The notes beneath the pieces were generated by a model, which was given only the letters and a program-made list of their open reading frames with translations, did not search any database and was not told the DNA's origin. The translations under genes and the position numbers were made by a program. Of a DNA stretch of 64,000 bases, positions 37,034 to 46,145 are shown one piece after another (positions within the stretch are counted from its first letter, which is position 1; each line of letters begins with the position of its first letter). Source of the DNA: Brenneria roseae subsp. roseae (GTDB lineage: Bacteria; Pseudomonadota; Gammaproteobacteria; Enterobacterales; Enterobacteriaceae); contig NZ_KZ819026.1 in assembly GCF_003115845.1 (NCBI RefSeq), positions 124,001 to 188,000 on the forward strand. Reading direction: 5' to 3'.

Positions 37034-37675
37034 TCAGGCGGTCAGGCTGGCGATAACCTGCTTCAGGTCGAGCAGCCTGGCGCCGTGCTGTTCCATCTCC
37101 TGCAAGGCATTCTGGCTGTCGTCAGGGCTAAGATTTACCCCGCGGCACCCGTCGATCAGCACGTCGGTTTCATACCCCAGAGCAAGCGCGTCCAGCACGC
37201 TGAATTTCACACAGTAATCGGTTGCCAGCCCCATCACGGTCAGATGGGTAATATTTCGCGCTTTTAGCCAGCCGTCGAGCCCGGTCTCGGCGCGATGTCC
37301 GTTATCAAAGAATGCACTGTAGCTGTCTATGTCGGACTGAGTTCCTTTCTGAACGACCCAGGTGATGGCCTGTTGATTTAACGCAGGATGGAATTGCGCA
37401 CCCGCTTCGCCTTGTACGCAATGCACAGGCCACCATATTTGCGGCAAACCGTTCAGTTCTCCCACTTCGCCTACGTTCGCATGGGCATTAACGGCAAAAC
37501 TGCCGTGATCGGCAGGGTGCCAGTCCTGACTGGCAATCACCGGGATGTTGGCTGGCAGACAGGCGCTGATAGCGCGATTGGCAATCTCAATGACCCGATC
37601 GCCCTCGTTGACGGCCAATGCACCACCGGGACAAAAGTCATTTTGTAAATCAATCAATAACAGTGCTCTGTTCAT
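37034..37675 (-). CDS. pncA: Nicotinamidase PncA
   Basis: Hydrolyses nicotinamide to nicotinate in the NAD salvage pathway. The 213 residues have the isochorismatase fold with the catalytic Asp10 (LLIDLQNDF), metal-binding Asp/His in QDWHPADHGSF, a lysine near QKGTQSD, and the nucleophilic cysteine in GLATDYCVKFSV. Length and order are those of the family. It lies immediately downstream of ansA (27 bp), so the two are probably co-transcribed. Confidence 0.96.
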   Translation of the reverse strand: MNRALLLIDLQNDFCPGGALAVNEGDRVIEIANRAISACLPANIPVIASQDWHPADHGSFAVNAHANVGEVGELNGLPQIWWPVHCVQGEAGAQFHPALNQQAITWVVQKGTQSDIDSYSAFFDNGHRAETGLDGWLKARNITHLTVMGLATDYCVKFSVLDALALGYETDVLIDGCRGVNLSPDDSQNALQEMEQHGARLLDLKQVIASLTA

Positions 37676-37702
37676 GGTTTAACTCCGTGATTGACTTAAT
37701 GT

Positions 37703-38722
37703 TCAGTCTTTATCGCTTAACTCGCCCCGCAAATTTTTCTGCATCAGTTGCCGGATTTCGTCGGGACTCAGTTCCTGCTGGCTTAGCAGATAGTGCAGTT
37801 TGGTCAGGGCTGCTTCCACCGTCATATCAAAGCCGCTGATGACGCCGGCCTGCGCCAGTGCGTTGCCGGTAGCATAACCGCCCATATTTACCCGTCCAGA
37901 AATACACTGGGTCAGGTTCACCACGACAATACCGCGCTCTGATGCCTGACGTAACTCATTCAGCAAACCAGGACTCTGGGGAGCGTTGCCCACGCCGTAA
38001 GAGCGCAGGATGAGCGCTTTGACCGGCTGGCGCAGGAAGTTACCCACCACATCGGCCGAAATACCCGGATAGATGGTGATTACCCCGATAGGCTGCGGCG
38101 TTATGTTGTGGACCTTCAGCGGCGGACAATTCTCACAAGATGCGGCAGGGGCCAGACGGCGAATATGGATCCCGGCTTCTAACAGCGGCGGATAGTTGGG
38201 AGAGGCAAACGCATCGAAGCCATCTGCATGCGCTTTGGTCGTCCGGTTGCCGCGTAATAGCTTGTTGTTGAAAAAGAGGGCCACCTCATTGATGGGATGG
38301 TTGGCCGCGACATAGAGTGCATTGAGCAGATTGGTTTGCCCATCCGAACGTAGTTCAGCTAAAGGGATTTGTGACCCTGTCACAATAACCGGTTTGGCCA
38401 GATTTTCCAGCATGAACGAGAGCGCTGATGCCGTAAAGGCCATGGTGTCGGTACCGTGCAGAATGACAAATCCATCGTACTCGTCGTAATGCTGCTGAAT
38501 ATCATTTGCGATAGTTTGCCAGTCTGCCGGCGTCATGTCGGAAGAGTCAATCAGCGGGGAGTATTCATGGATAGTAAACGCGGGCATTTCAGAACGATGG
38601 AATTCCGGCATCTGCGCCAACTGCTGCTGGAGATGTCCGGATACGGGAATATAACCGTTGCTGGAGCGTTGCATCCCGATAGTGCCGCCGGTATAGGCAA
38701 CATAAATAGATTTTTTCTGCAT
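37703..38722 (-). CDS. ansA: L-asparaginase 1 (cytoplasmic)
   Basis: Cytoplasmic type I asparaginase, hydrolysing asparagine to aspartate and ammonia. The 339 residues include the catalytic threonine loops YTGGTIGM at about 9-16 and HGTDTMAF near 90, with the Lys in KAHADGFDAF. ATG 38722 matches the E. coli start but has no clear Shine-Dalgarno sequence; a GTG four codons upstream is no better. It follows sppA after a terminator-like hairpin and precedes pncA. Confidence 0.97.
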   Translation of the reverse strand: MQKKSIYVAYTGGTIGMQRSSNGYIPVSGHLQQQLAQMPEFHRSEMPAFTIHEYSPLIDSSDMTPADWQTIANDIQQHYDEYDGFVILHGTDTMAFTASALSFMLENLAKPVIVTGSQIPLAELRSDGQTNLLNALYVAANHPINEVALFFNNKLLRGNRTTKAHADGFDAFASPNYPPLLEAGIHIRRLAPAASCENCPPLKVHNITPQPIGVITIYPGISADVVGNFLRQPVKALILRSYGVGNAPQSPGLLNELRQASERGIVVVNLTQCISGRVNMGGYATGNALAQAGVISGFDMTVEAALTKLHYLLSQQELSPDEIRQLMQKNLRGELSDKD

Positions 38723-38771
38723 AGATGTGCGCACAAGGATAAAAACAAGATTATAGAGAAACGATACAAGG

Positions 38772-38799
38772 AAAACAGCCCGGCATTCATGCCGGGCTG
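38772..38799 (-). terminator. Hairpin between sppA and ansA
   Basis: A perfect inverted repeat with 11-bp arms, CAGCCCGGCAT / ATGCCGGGCTG, lies directly after the sppA stop and is followed on the minus strand by TTTTCCTTG. It should terminate or attenuate sppA transcription before ansA. Confidence 0.8.
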
Positions 38800-38806
38800 C
38801 TGCTGG

Positions 38807-40657
38807 TTAGCGAACTTCTCCACAGTTCAGGCACAAGGCATATCTGTTCTGCGGATCGTTGAGATTATTCATGATAGAAGGTTGCGAATGTACGGCTTCG
38901 GCCAACTGCGCCACCGGCGCGGGCAGCATTGACTGAATCGCGACCGGCAACCAGGCATAAACAGACGCATTAACCTGATTCAACATGGCGTCAAACAGGC
39001 TGGGTTGTTCCATATACCAGTTCAACTGATACTGCCCCAGCTTCGCCAGTTCCGCGGCTTTCTTCACGGCATCGTCAAAGTCGCCCAGTTGGTCGACCAG
39101 GCCGTTTTCTTTCGCATCGCTGCCGACCCAGACATGTCCCTGAGCAATGTGATCGATTTGCTCCGGCGTTTTCTTACGGGCCTGGGCCACGATATCAATG
39201 AAGTTTTTGTAACCGCGCTCAATGCTGATCTGCATCATCTGACTGAATTCAGGGGGCAACGATTTGGTTACCGACAGATCGGCCAATGGCGAAGTGGCAA
39301 CACCGTCAGTATGCACGCCAATGTTGTCCAGTGAGTTTTCAAACGTATTGATGACGCCAAAAATGCCGATGGAGCCTGTCAGCGTACTCGGACTGGAAAT
39401 AATCGCGTTAGCCGGCGTTGAAATCCAGTAGCCGCCCGATGCCGCCATGCCGCCCATGGAAACGACAACCGGTTTACCTGCCAGACGAACGGCCATCAGT
39501 TCGGAGCGAATCAGTTCGGATGCGGTGACGCTGCCGCCGGGGCTGTTTACTCGCAGTACAACGGCCTTCACCTTAGGATCCAGACGCGCGTTGCGGATCT
39601 GGTTCGCCGTGGTATCACCGCCAACCATGCCCGGTGTTTCCGGTCCGTCAATAATCGCGCCATTGGCAAAAATAACCGCGATCTGATTGCTATTCTGCAC
39701 TGGCGGTTTAGGCGCGTAATCGTAAATGCTGGTGAAATTGAAGTTGTTCGTTTTGTTATTCCAGCCAAACGCTTTGACCAGCGTTTGCTCGATAACTGAA
39801 CGGGAAGCCACTTCATCAACCAGTTTATTCTGCAAGGCATAATTTGCCGTATCGCCCTGAACGGCCTGCAACCCGGCGATCACGCCGGCAGCGCCGGGGA
39901 ACAGTTGCTCTGGGGTAATCTGGCGATTGGCGGAAACGGTATTCAGATACTGTTGCCATAGCGCATTGACCCAGCGGCCGTCAGCCTCCCGGGCATCGTC
40001 GGACATATCATCACGCAGATAGGGCTCGACCGCGGATTTATAAGTACCCACCCGGAAAATATGGGTCGTGACTTTCAATTTATCCAGCAGAGATTTGAAG
40101 TAGAGGTTGTTGGTCGCCAAACCGTGCAGATCAACATTGCCCTGTGGTGTCAGAGAAACGGTATTGGCAAAGCTGGCCAGATAGTATTGTGACTGGTTGT
40201 AGCTGTCGCCAACGGCATAAATCGGTTTACCGCTGTCACGGAATTCGCGTAATGCCTTACCGATATACTGCAATGACGGCTGATCGGCACCGGAAAAATC
40301 GCTCAGATCGAGCACCATGCCGGTAATATTGTCGTCGTTTTTCGCCTGACGAATACTATCGACAATATCGAACAGTGAGTTCTCCTGGCGACGATTGCTG
40401 GATGCGCCGAAAAATTCGCGGCCTAATTGACGCAATTTATTATTTACCGAGGGTTGATCGACAACCACACCGGTCAAATCAACCAGCAATGCGCCACGCG
40501 TGGTTTCTGCGGGAGAACCGTTGAATTGTGAATAAATTCCGACGCCGATCAGAATGAGAGCGATAAGAAAAATGTTGAGAATAAATTCTCTGATAAAATT
40601 AAGCAGACGCCATGTCCACTTAAAAAGTCCGCTAAAAATTCGCCACAATGTGCGCAT
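38807..40657 (-). CDS. sppA: Signal peptide peptidase SppA (protease IV)
   Basis: Inner-membrane serine protease that digests released signal peptides. The 616 residues have an N-terminal membrane anchor (LNIFLIALILIGVGIYSQF at about 28-46), two tandem S49 peptidase domains, the general-base lysine in FRVGTYKSAVEPY near residue 208, and the catalytic serine in SMGGMAASGGYWIS near 409. This matches the Lys-Ser dyad of E. coli SppA. It is first in sppA-ansA-pncA on the minus strand. Confidence 0.97.
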   Translation of the reverse strand: MRTLWRIFSGLFKWTWRLLNFIREFILNIFLIALILIGVGIYSQFNGSPAETTRGALLVDLTGVVVDQPSVNNKLRQLGREFFGASSNRRQENSLFDIVDSIRQAKNDDNITGMVLDLSDFSGADQPSLQYIGKALREFRDSGKPIYAVGDSYNQSQYYLASFANTVSLTPQGNVDLHGLATNNLYFKSLLDKLKVTTHIFRVGTYKSAVEPYLRDDMSDDAREADGRWVNALWQQYLNTVSANRQITPEQLFPGAAGVIAGLQAVQGDTANYALQNKLVDEVASRSVIEQTLVKAFGWNNKTNNFNFTSIYDYAPKPPVQNSNQIAVIFANGAIIDGPETPGMVGGDTTANQIRNARLDPKVKAVVLRVNSPGGSVTASELIRSELMAVRLAGKPVVVSMGGMAASGGYWISTPANAIISSPSTLTGSIGIFGVINTFENSLDNIGVHTDGVATSPLADLSVTKSLPPEFSQMMQISIERGYKNFIDIVAQARKKTPEQIDHIAQGHVWVGSDAKENGLVDQLGDFDDAVKKAAELAKLGQYQLNWYMEQPSLFDAMLNQVNASVYAWLPVAIQSMLPAPVAQLAEAVHSQPSIMNNLNDPQNRYALCLNCGEVR

Positions 40658-40829
40658 AGTATCTCCGTGATCGGGGAAAACAGCTTAAAATCTATCCCAT
40701 AAGGCCATTTACGGCGCATTTTGACACCGGATAGCAGTGTATACACCCGCTAACGGGTTCCGCGCGTCCGGAGAAAGGACGGTATCCGGCCAAAATGTTG
40801 CGCATTTTTGTCTGCGTGCTATCCGTGTT

Positions 40830-40850
40830 TAAACTGTCTGTGACAGTTTA
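40830..40850. promoter_or_regulatory. Perfect 9-bp-arm palindrome upstream of sppA/ydjA
   Basis: TAAACTGTC-TGT-GACAGTTTA has no mismatch. It resembles a repressor operator. The CTGT/ACAG halves are separated by only 5 bases, so it is not a LexA box (which needs 8). No T-run follows, so it is not a normal terminator. Confidence 0.5.
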
Positions 40851-40988
40851 GTCTATTGAGATAGGTTTCTAGTATCCTAATGAGCGAACAACAAAAAGTC
40901 AGTATTAAATAATACCCGAAACACCCTGGCATGGGGCAATCTTGTAACAAAACTTCTACTTATGCTACCGTGGCGCGCAACGTTGCCC

Positions 40989-41053
40989 TATACCCAATAG
41001 ATTTCAAGCCGCGGGAAGCGCATGCACCAGTGACTTGAAAGTGAACGGGATAT
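40989..41053. repeat. Internally deleted ERIC-like element
   Basis: TATACCCAATAGATTTCAAG at the left and CTTGAAAGTGAACGGGATAT at the right correspond to the two ends of the enterobacterial ERIC (IRU) repeat, normally about 126 bp. The centre is missing, leaving 65 bp. The ends form an imperfect inverted repeat. Identification relies on recall of the consensus ends. Confidence 0.6.
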
Positions 41054-41087
41054 TTCAGAAATCAGATTGCCATACAGGAGATGTGCG

Positions 41088-41639
41088 ATGGATGCTCTCG
41101 AATTGTTACTCAACCGGCGTTCGGCTTCGCGCCTGATAACACCTGCACCCGCGGGGGAGGCGTTGAGCAATATCATTCAGGCAGGAATGCGTGCGCCGGA
41201 TCATGGCACGATGCAACCCTGGCGATTCTTTGTCATTGAGGGGGAAGGATTGACGCGCTTTAGTGCCGTGCTGACTGCTGCGGCTAAAGATGAAGGTATG
41301 GACGAAGCCGGTATTGATAAGGCACAACAGGCGCCTTTCCGCGCACCGCTGATTATTACGATCGTGGCGCATTGCGAAGAACATCCTAAAGTCCCGCTTT
41401 GGGAACAGATCGTTTCGGCCGGTTGCGCTGTTCAGGCAATGCAGATGGCCGCGCTGGCTCAGGGCTTTAATGGTATCTGGCGCAGCGGTGCCTGGACGCA
41501 TAGCCCGCGCGTTCGTGAGGCTTTTCAGTGCCGCGAGCAGGATGAAATCGTCGGATTCCTCTATCTGGGAACACCGCTATTGAAGGCGTCAACGACGGTC
41601 ACGCCGCTCGACGCGGAAAAATTTGTTCAGTATTTCTGA
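41088..41639 (+). CDS. ydjA: YdjA, small nitroreductase-like flavoprotein
   Basis: FMN-dependent nitroreductase-family protein of 183 residues, a minimal member of the family. It matches E. coli Ydj[16 protein letters not shown] at the N-terminus (FMN phosphate-binding arginines), [19 protein letters not shown] and the C-terminal [19 protein letters not shown] 41088 has AGGAG about 8 bases upstream. The physiological substrate is unknown. In E. coli the next gene is selD; here topB follows after 96 bp. Confidence 0.95.
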   Translation: MDALELLLNRRSASRLITPAPAGEALSNIIQAGMRAPDHGTMQPWRFFVIEGEGLTRFSAVLTAAAKDEGMDEAGIDKAQQAPFRAPLIITIVAHCEEHPKVPLWEQIVSAGCAVQAMQMAALAQGFNGIWRSGAWTHSPRVREAFQCREQDEIVGFLYLGTPLLKASTTVTPLDAEKFVQYF

Positions 41640-41655
41640 TAAGCGCCAATTGAAG

Positions 41656-41736
41656 ATGTCGTGTTTCCTGGCGGATGATTTGCATCGTTTTGCAAAACAG
41701 CGCCGGGAAACGCTCTTTCAGCGCAACGGTGCGTAA
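41656..41736 (+). CDS. Possible 26-residue leader peptide of topB
   Basis: The ATG at 41656 opens a 26-codon frame ([18 protein letters not shown] and so on) that ends in TAATG, where its last A is the first base of the topB ATG. The stop-start overlap is typical of translational coupling. The ribosome binding site is poor (GAAG directly adjacent), and the peptide resembles nothing I know, including the C-terminus of SelD. It may be chance. Confidence 0.25.
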   Translation: MSCFLADDLHRFAKQRRETLFQRNGA

Positions 41737-43655
41737 TGCGACTTTTTATTGCCGAAAAGCCCAGCCTCGCGCGGGCAATTGCGGATGTGCTGCCTAAACC
41801 GCATCGGCGCGGTGACGGTTTTATTGCCTGCGGGCAGAGTGATGTTGTCACCTGGTGTGTCGGGCATCTGCTCGAACAGGCGCAGCCGGATGTTTATGAT
41901 GCGCGCTATGCGCGCTGGTCATTAGCCGATTTACCTATTATTCCTCAAAAGTGGCTGCTGCAACCCCGGCCATCGGTTAGCAAGCAGCTTAATGCCATCA
42001 AAAAATTACTGGCAGACGCCGACGAAATTATTCATGCGGGCGATCCCGATCGTGAAGGGCAACTGTTGGTCGACGAAGTGCTGGAATACCTTGCGTTACC
42101 GGAGGAGAAACGTCATCAGGTGCGCCGTTGCCTGATCAACGACTTAAACCCGCAGGCTGTCGAGCGCGCGGTTTCACGATTGCGGGAAAATCGGGAATTT
42201 ATTCCGCTCTGTGTGTCGGCGTTGGCCCGCTCCCGGGCTGACTGGCTTTATGGCATCAACATGACCCGTGCATATACGTTGCTTGGGCGTAATGCGGGTT
42301 ATGAGGGCGTCTTGTCGGTTGGCCGGGTTCAGACGCCGGTGCTTGGTCTGGTTGTGCGACGGGATGAAGAGATCGAGAATTTTGTTCCCAAAGACTATTT
42401 CGAGGTTAAAGCACATATTGTTACACCTGCTGACGAACGATTTGTCGCGATCTGGCAGCCCAGCGAATCTTGTGAGCCTTATCAGGATGAAGAAGGGCGA
42501 TTGCTGAATCGGGCGTTAGCCGAACACGTTGTCAAGCGTATCGATGGTCAGCCGGCTTTTGTCACCAGCTATAATGATAAACGCGAGTCTGAAACTGCGC
42601 CGTTGCCCTATTCGTTGTCAACGCTACAGATTGAAGCCGCCCGGCGTTTTGGTCTCAGTGCGCAACAGGTGCTGGATATTTGCCAGAAACTGTATGAAAC
42701 CCACAAGTTGATCACCTATCCGCGTTCGGACAGTCGTTATTTGCCTGAAGAGCATTTTGCGGGACGTCATGCGGTATTGAATGCCATTTCGGTGCATCAG
42801 CCGGCGTTATTGCCTCAGCCCGTCATGGATATCGAACGGCGTAATCGCTGTTGGGATGACGGCAAAGTGGATGCGCATCACGCGATTATCCCAACGGCCC
42901 GGAGCGCCGGCACGACGTTGTCGGATAACGAGAGCAAGGTTTATGGACTGATTGCGCGGCAGTACATCATGCAGTTTTGTCCAGACGCGGTTTTTCGCAA
43001 ATGTGTCATTGAGTTGGACATTGTCGGTGGTAAATTTGTGGCGAAAGCGCGTTTTCTGGCTGAAGCCGGCTGGAGAACCCTGCTGGGCGGAAAGGAACGA
43101 GATGAAGAGAATGAGGGATCGCCGTTGCCCGTCGTTGCCAAAGGTGACGAACTGCTGTGTGAGCGTGGCGAAGTTGTTGAAAAGCAGACTCAGCCGCCAA
43201 GACCGTTTACTGATGCGACATTGCTATCGGCAATGACCGGCATTGCGCGATTTGTGCAGGATAAGGAACTGAAAAAAATCCTGCGCGCTACCGATGGTCT
43301 TGGCACTGAGGCGACGCGTGCCGGGATCATCGAACTGCTGTTTAAACGGACATTTCTGTTCAAAAAAGGACGTTATATTCATGCCAGCGAAGCCGGGAGA
43401 GCGTTGATCCATTCACTGCCGGATAGCGCGGCGCTGCCGGATATGACGGCCCATTGGGAAGCTACATTGACGCAAATCAGTGAAAAGAAATGCCGTTATC
43501 AGGATTTCATGCAGCCGCTGACCCATTCGTTGCAGGAAATGATTCACCAGGCCAGACAAAACCGAACTGTCAGTGCGTTCAGGGGGATTTCAGCACCGCC
43601 GGCCGGCAGTAAAAAACGGCGCAAGCCGCAGTCTAACAGGAAGGAGCAGGACTAA
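41736..43655 (+). CDS. topB: DNA topoisomerase III
   Basis: Type IA topoisomerase that decatenates and relaxes DNA. The 639 residues have the Toprim domain at the start ([20 protein letters not shown]), the DxDxxGQ metal motif within [13 protein letters not shown], and the active-site tyrosine in [13 protein letters not shown] near residue 335. The C-terminal tail is basic ([14 protein letters not shown]), useful for DNA binding. It is close to the 653 residues of E. coli TopB. Its stop overlaps the ynjH start as TAATG. Confidence 0.97.
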   Translation: MRLFIAEKPSLARAIADVLPKPHRRGDGFIACGQSDVVTWCVGHLLEQAQPDVYDARYARWSLADLPIIPQKWLLQPRPSVSKQLNAIKKLLADADEIIHAGDPDREGQLLVDEVLEYLALPEEKRHQVRRCLINDLNPQAVERAVSRLRENREFIPLCVSALARSRADWLYGINMTRAYTLLGRNAGYEGVLSVGRVQTPVLGLVVRRDEEIENFVPKDYFEVKAHIVTPADERFVAIWQPSESCEPYQDEEGRLLNRALAEHVVKRIDGQPAFVTSYNDKRESETAPLPYSLSTLQIEAARRFGLSAQQVLDICQKLYETHKLITYPRSDSRYLPEEHFAGRHAVLNAISVHQPALLPQPVMDIERRNRCWDDGKVDAHHAIIPTARSAGTTLSDNESKVYGLIARQYIMQFCPDAVFRKCVIELDIVGGKFVAKARFLAEAGWRTLLGGKERDEENEGSPLPVVAKGDELLCERGEVVEKQTQPPRPFTDATLLSAMTGIARFVQDKELKKILRATDGLGTEATRAGIIELLFKRTFLFKKGRYIHASEAGRALIHSLPDSAALPDMTAHWEATLTQISEKKCRYQDFMQPLTHSLQEMIHQARQNRTVSAFRGISAPPAGSKKRRKPQSNRKEQD

Positions 43656-43945
43656 TGAGATGGCGAGTTTCTGGGTTTATTCTCAGTGCTGTTTTAGCAC
43701 TGCCGTCAATGGTTCAGGCCAATCGCGGAGGTCCGGATATTGTGGTGCCGGTCCCCGCCGAAGTGTGGGGGGCGGGCTCTGCCGCACGCGAACAGAATAC
43801 TAACTGTATGCGCTGCTGTGTTTATGAAAACCGAAACTATTCGGAAGGGGCGGTTCTAAAAGTAGAGGGCGTACTTTTGCAATGCGTACGCGATAAACAG
43901 ACGCTGGGGACTAACAATCTGATTTGGCAATTGATCAAACAGTGA
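43655..43945 (+). CDS. ynjH: YnjH, DUF1496 exported protein
   Basis: Small exported protein of unknown function, 96 residues. An N-terminal signal peptide (RVSGFILSAVLALPSMVQA) precedes a mature domain with cysteines in NCMRCCVYENRNYSEGAVLKVEG and LLQCVRD, matching E. coli YnjH. Conserved cysteines suggest periplasmic disulfides. The ATG overlaps the topB stop by one base, so the two genes are translationally coupled. The same neighbour is found in E. coli. Confidence 0.88.
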   Translation: MRWRVSGFILSAVLALPSMVQANRGGPDIVVPVPAEVWGAGSAAREQNTNCMRCCVYENRNYSEGAVLKVEGVLLQCVRDKQTLGTNNLIWQLIKQ

Positions 43946-43979
43946 AGGGCGCCGCCTGTTATAGTTGGGAAAACATCAA

Positions 43980-44007
43980 GCAGTTGCGGCAGGGATACCG
44001 CAACTGC
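43980..44007. terminator. Hairpin between convergent ynjH and xthA
   Basis: GCAGTTGCGG at 43980-43989 and CCGCAACTGC at 43998-44007 form a perfect 10-bp stem with loop CAGGGATA. It lies 8 bp past the xthA stop on the minus strand, followed by TTGATGTTTTCCC. It probably serves both genes. Confidence 0.7.
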
Positions 44008-44014
44008 CCGGTTG

Positions 44015-44821
44015 TTATAGAGTAAATTCCGCCCATATCGGCGCATGGTCGGAGGGTTTTTCCATCGCCCGGATATCATAATCGATACCCGTCTGAATAC
44101 AGCGTTCGGCCAGCATCCGACTTGCCAGTATCAAATCAATGCGTAATCCCCGGTTAGTATCAAAACCCGCAGAGCGGTAATCAAACCACGAAAAACGATC
44201 GTTACATTCAGGATTGGCGGCGCGGAAGGTATCGGTCAACCCCCAGGACTGTAAGCGGACCAACCATTCGCGCTCTTCCGGCAGGAACGAGCATTTTCCC
44301 GTACGCAACCAGCGTTTACGATTATCTTCCCCAATGCCGATATCCAGATCGGTTGGGCTGATATTGAGATCGCCCATCACGATTAACGGCTGATCGGCAG
44401 CATGATGTTGTTCGATATAGTGCTGCAAATCCTGATAGAAACGAGTTTTCGCAGGAAACTTGATGGGGTGATCGCGGCTTTCCCCCTGGGGGAAATAGCC
44501 GTTTACCACCGTCAGCAGACCGTGTTCGGTTGCAAAATCCGCCATGATAATACGCCGTTGCGCATCGACGTCATCGGTAGGAAAACCGCGCCGGACGGCG
44601 ACGGGTGCGGATTTACACAACAGCGCCACGCCGTAATGGCCTTTCTGTCCGTGATAGAAAACGTGATAGCCGTATTGACTAACGTCTTCAAGTGGAAACA
44701 TGTCGTCATGGACTTTTGTTTCCTGCAAGCCGATGACGTCTGGCTGATGTTGTTCGATAACTGCGGCCAATTGATGAGGGCGAGCCCGCAGCCCATTGAT
44801 ATTAAAAGAAACAACTTTCAT
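44015..44821 (-). CDS. xthA: Exodeoxyribonuclease III
   Basis: Apurinic/apyrimidinic endonuclease and 3'-5' exonuclease of base excision repair. The 268 residues include the metal-binding glutamate in [12 protein letters not shown] near 34-45, the Asp/Asn pair in [14 protein letters not shown] near 150 and the catalytic histidine in [12 protein letters not shown] at the end. Length and sequence match E. coli XthA. It is monocistronic, divergent from the riboswitch-controlled gene at 45173. Confidence 0.98.
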   Translation of the reverse strand: MKVVSFNINGLRARPHQLAAVIEQHQPDVIGLQETKVHDDMFPLEDVSQYGYHVFYHGQKGHYGVALLCKSAPVAVRRGFPTDDVDAQRRIIMADFATEHGLLTVVNGYFPQGESRDHPIKFPAKTRFYQDLQHYIEQHHAADQPLIVMGDLNISPTDLDIGIGEDNRKRWLRTGKCSFLPEEREWLVRLQSWGLTDTFRAANPECNDRFSWFDYRSAGFDTNRGLRIDLILASRMLAERCIQTGIDYDIRAMEKPSDHAPIWAEFTL

Positions 44822-44965
44822 GTTAGCTGCCGTTCAATGAAAATGTTTCCAGATGGTAGCAGAAATTAAGGCCGCACGTCACGACAGCGCGACCGCTGTG
44901 CTTTCTGGCAATAAGATTCGGCTATGATTGGTTGAACCGGGCGCGTGGAGACCGTATACTCCGCA

Positions 44966-45146
44966 GCTCGCAGGAGAGTGAGCATCAAAAGACGATGCTC
45001 CGCCGAAGGCGCAAACTCCCATAATCGCTCAGGCCTGCATACTGCGAATTCCATTGACGCCAACTGGAGAGAGGTTGTTGCGACAACCCACCGAAGGGGC
45101 AAGCGGCGAATGCCGCGTAAACTCTCAGGTAAAACGGACAGAGGGA
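44966..45146 (+). ncRNA. Tandem glycine riboswitch
   Basis: Two successive aptamers of the gcvT-type glycine riboswitch. The first (about 44966-45035) has GGAGAGTGAGC, then GCCGAAGGCGCAAACTC and CGCTCAGGC. The second (about 45062-45146) has CTGGAGAGAGG, then CCACCGAAGGGGCAAGC and CTCTCAGGTAAAACGGACAGAGGG. These are the characteristic GGAGAG, CCGAAGG-GCAA and CTCAGG cores with P1/P3 pairing. It precedes a TRIC-family channel gene by about 27 bp, so glycine probably controls that gene. Confidence 0.93.
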
Positions 45147-45172
45147 GGGGCACATTTCACAGGAAAATTTGT

Positions 45173-45793
45173 GTGCTTACTTACATCTATCTGATCGCGA
45201 TCACGGCTGAAGGAATGTCTGGCGCGTTGGCTGCCGGCCGACGCAATATGGATATTTTTGGTGTCGGTATGATTGCGTTTATCACCGCGCTTGGCGGTGG
45301 TACGGTTCGTGACATTCTTCTCGGCAATTATCCCATCGGTTGGACGCAACACGCCGGTTATATTTATCTCACCATTGGCGCAGGCCTTTTCACCATTATT
45401 ATCGCGCGAGTCATGCATCATTTGCATCGTCTGTTTCTGGTACTGGACGCGATGGGGCTGATCGCTTTTACCGTTATCGGCTGCAATGTCGCTCAGGGAT
45501 TAAATTACTCCACCACGGTAGTGGTCATGGCAGGTATTGTGACGGGTATTTTTGGCGGTATTCTGCGCGATATCTTCTGTAACCGAACGCCGATGGTTTT
45601 GAGGAAAGAACTCTATGCCAGCGTATCGTTGCTGGTGGCCTTGTTATACCTTGGTCTGAAAGCCCTGAATGTGAACCATGACATCAACCTGCTGGTCTCC
45701 TTCACCATCGGACTATCCGTACGGCTGGCGGCAATTCGCTGGTCATGGCAGCTCCCGGTTTTCTCTTATATGCCAGGTAGCTGGAAAAGTTGA
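45173..45793 (+). CDS. TRIC-family cation channel protein (YicG-like)
   Basis: Seven-helix inner-membrane protein of the trimeric intracellular cation channel family, formerly UPF0126. The 206 residues contain the two family repeats: AEGMSGALAAGRRNMDIFGVGMIAFITALGGGTVRDILLG and a second copy near VVVMAGIVTGIFGGILRDIFCNRTPMVLRKELYA. It resembles E. coli YicG. The start is GTG 45173 with AGGAAA 6 bases upstream; a longer upstream frame runs through the riboswitch and is not coding. A tandem glycine riboswitch lies directly upstream. The link to glycine suggests transport of glycine or compensating ions, but this is inference. Confidence 0.92.
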   Translation: MLTYIYLIAITAEGMSGALAAGRRNMDIFGVGMIAFITALGGGTVRDILLGNYPIGWTQHAGYIYLTIGAGLFTIIIARVMHHLHRLFLVLDAMGLIAFTVIGCNVAQGLNYSTTVVVMAGIVTGIFGGILRDIFCNRTPMVLRKELYASVSLLVALLYLGLKALNVNHDINLLVSFTIGLSVRLAAIRWSWQLPVFSYMPGSWKS

Positions 45794-45803
45794 TCGGCAA
45801 CTT
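45785..45803 (-). terminator. Possible terminator of the tRNA-Tyr transcript
   Basis: AAGTTG and CAACTT (45787-45803) form a 6-bp stem with a 5-base loop, followed by TTTT on the minus strand. It lies downstream of tRNA-Tyr and its repeat, overlapping the stop of the convergent channel gene. The stem is short. Confidence 0.35.
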
Positions 45804-45825
45804 GATGAAGTACTGATGGTGGGAA

Positions 45826-46019
45826 TTTAATCCAGAAGTGTTATGGAATGGTGGTGGGGGAAGGATAACTCGGTGCTTCGCACCTCGCCCTGCGGGTCAA
45901 CGCTGACGCGTTGCTCAAAACCGTACCGGTTTTGTCGAACCTTAGTCGAAGGTTCTCACCTTCCCCTGACGGGAATATAAAGTGCTGGCGTGAGAGTTTA
46001 ATCCAGAAGTGTTATGGAA

Positions 46020-46037
<18 letters not shown>
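45826..46037 (-). repeat. rtT-like 171-bp repeat downstream of tRNA-Tyr
   Basis: A 41-bp segment is repeated exactly at 45826-45866 and 45997-46037, a period of 171 bp. The repeat includes the last 18 bases of tRNA-Tyr (46020-46037). The E. coli tyrT locus has analogous 178-bp repeats each containing the tRNA-Tyr 3' end (rtT RNA), so this is probably its counterpart with a single extra copy. Between the copies lie four perfect small hairpins, at 45872-45884, 45899-45912, 45916-45934 and 45937-45955. Confidence 0.8.
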
Positions 46038-46104
<67 letters not shown>

Positions 46105-46145
46105 ACTGGCCTTGCTGCAAGATGCTTTTGTTTCAAGCGGGGCGC

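Larger units (their letters stand above)
40658..41087. other. Divergent region between sppA and ydjA
   Basis: 430 bp with no gene. It contains the sppA promoter, a 21-bp perfect palindrome at 40830-40850 and, next to ydjA, a short ERIC-like relic at 40989-41053. Both are listed separately. Confidence 0.6.

Noticed and set aside
40834-40846. LexA (SOS) box in the sppA-ydjA palindrome
   Set aside because: CTGT and ACAG are separated by 5 bases instead of the required 8.
41640-41736. selD C-terminal remnant between ydjA and topB
   Set aside because: The 26-codon frame does not resemble the SelD C-terminus.
45001-45150. Long coding N-terminus of the TRIC-family protein through the riboswitch
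   Set aside because: The frame is open, but the sequence is the riboswitch RNA; the GTG at 45173 gives the family start with a proper ribosome binding site.
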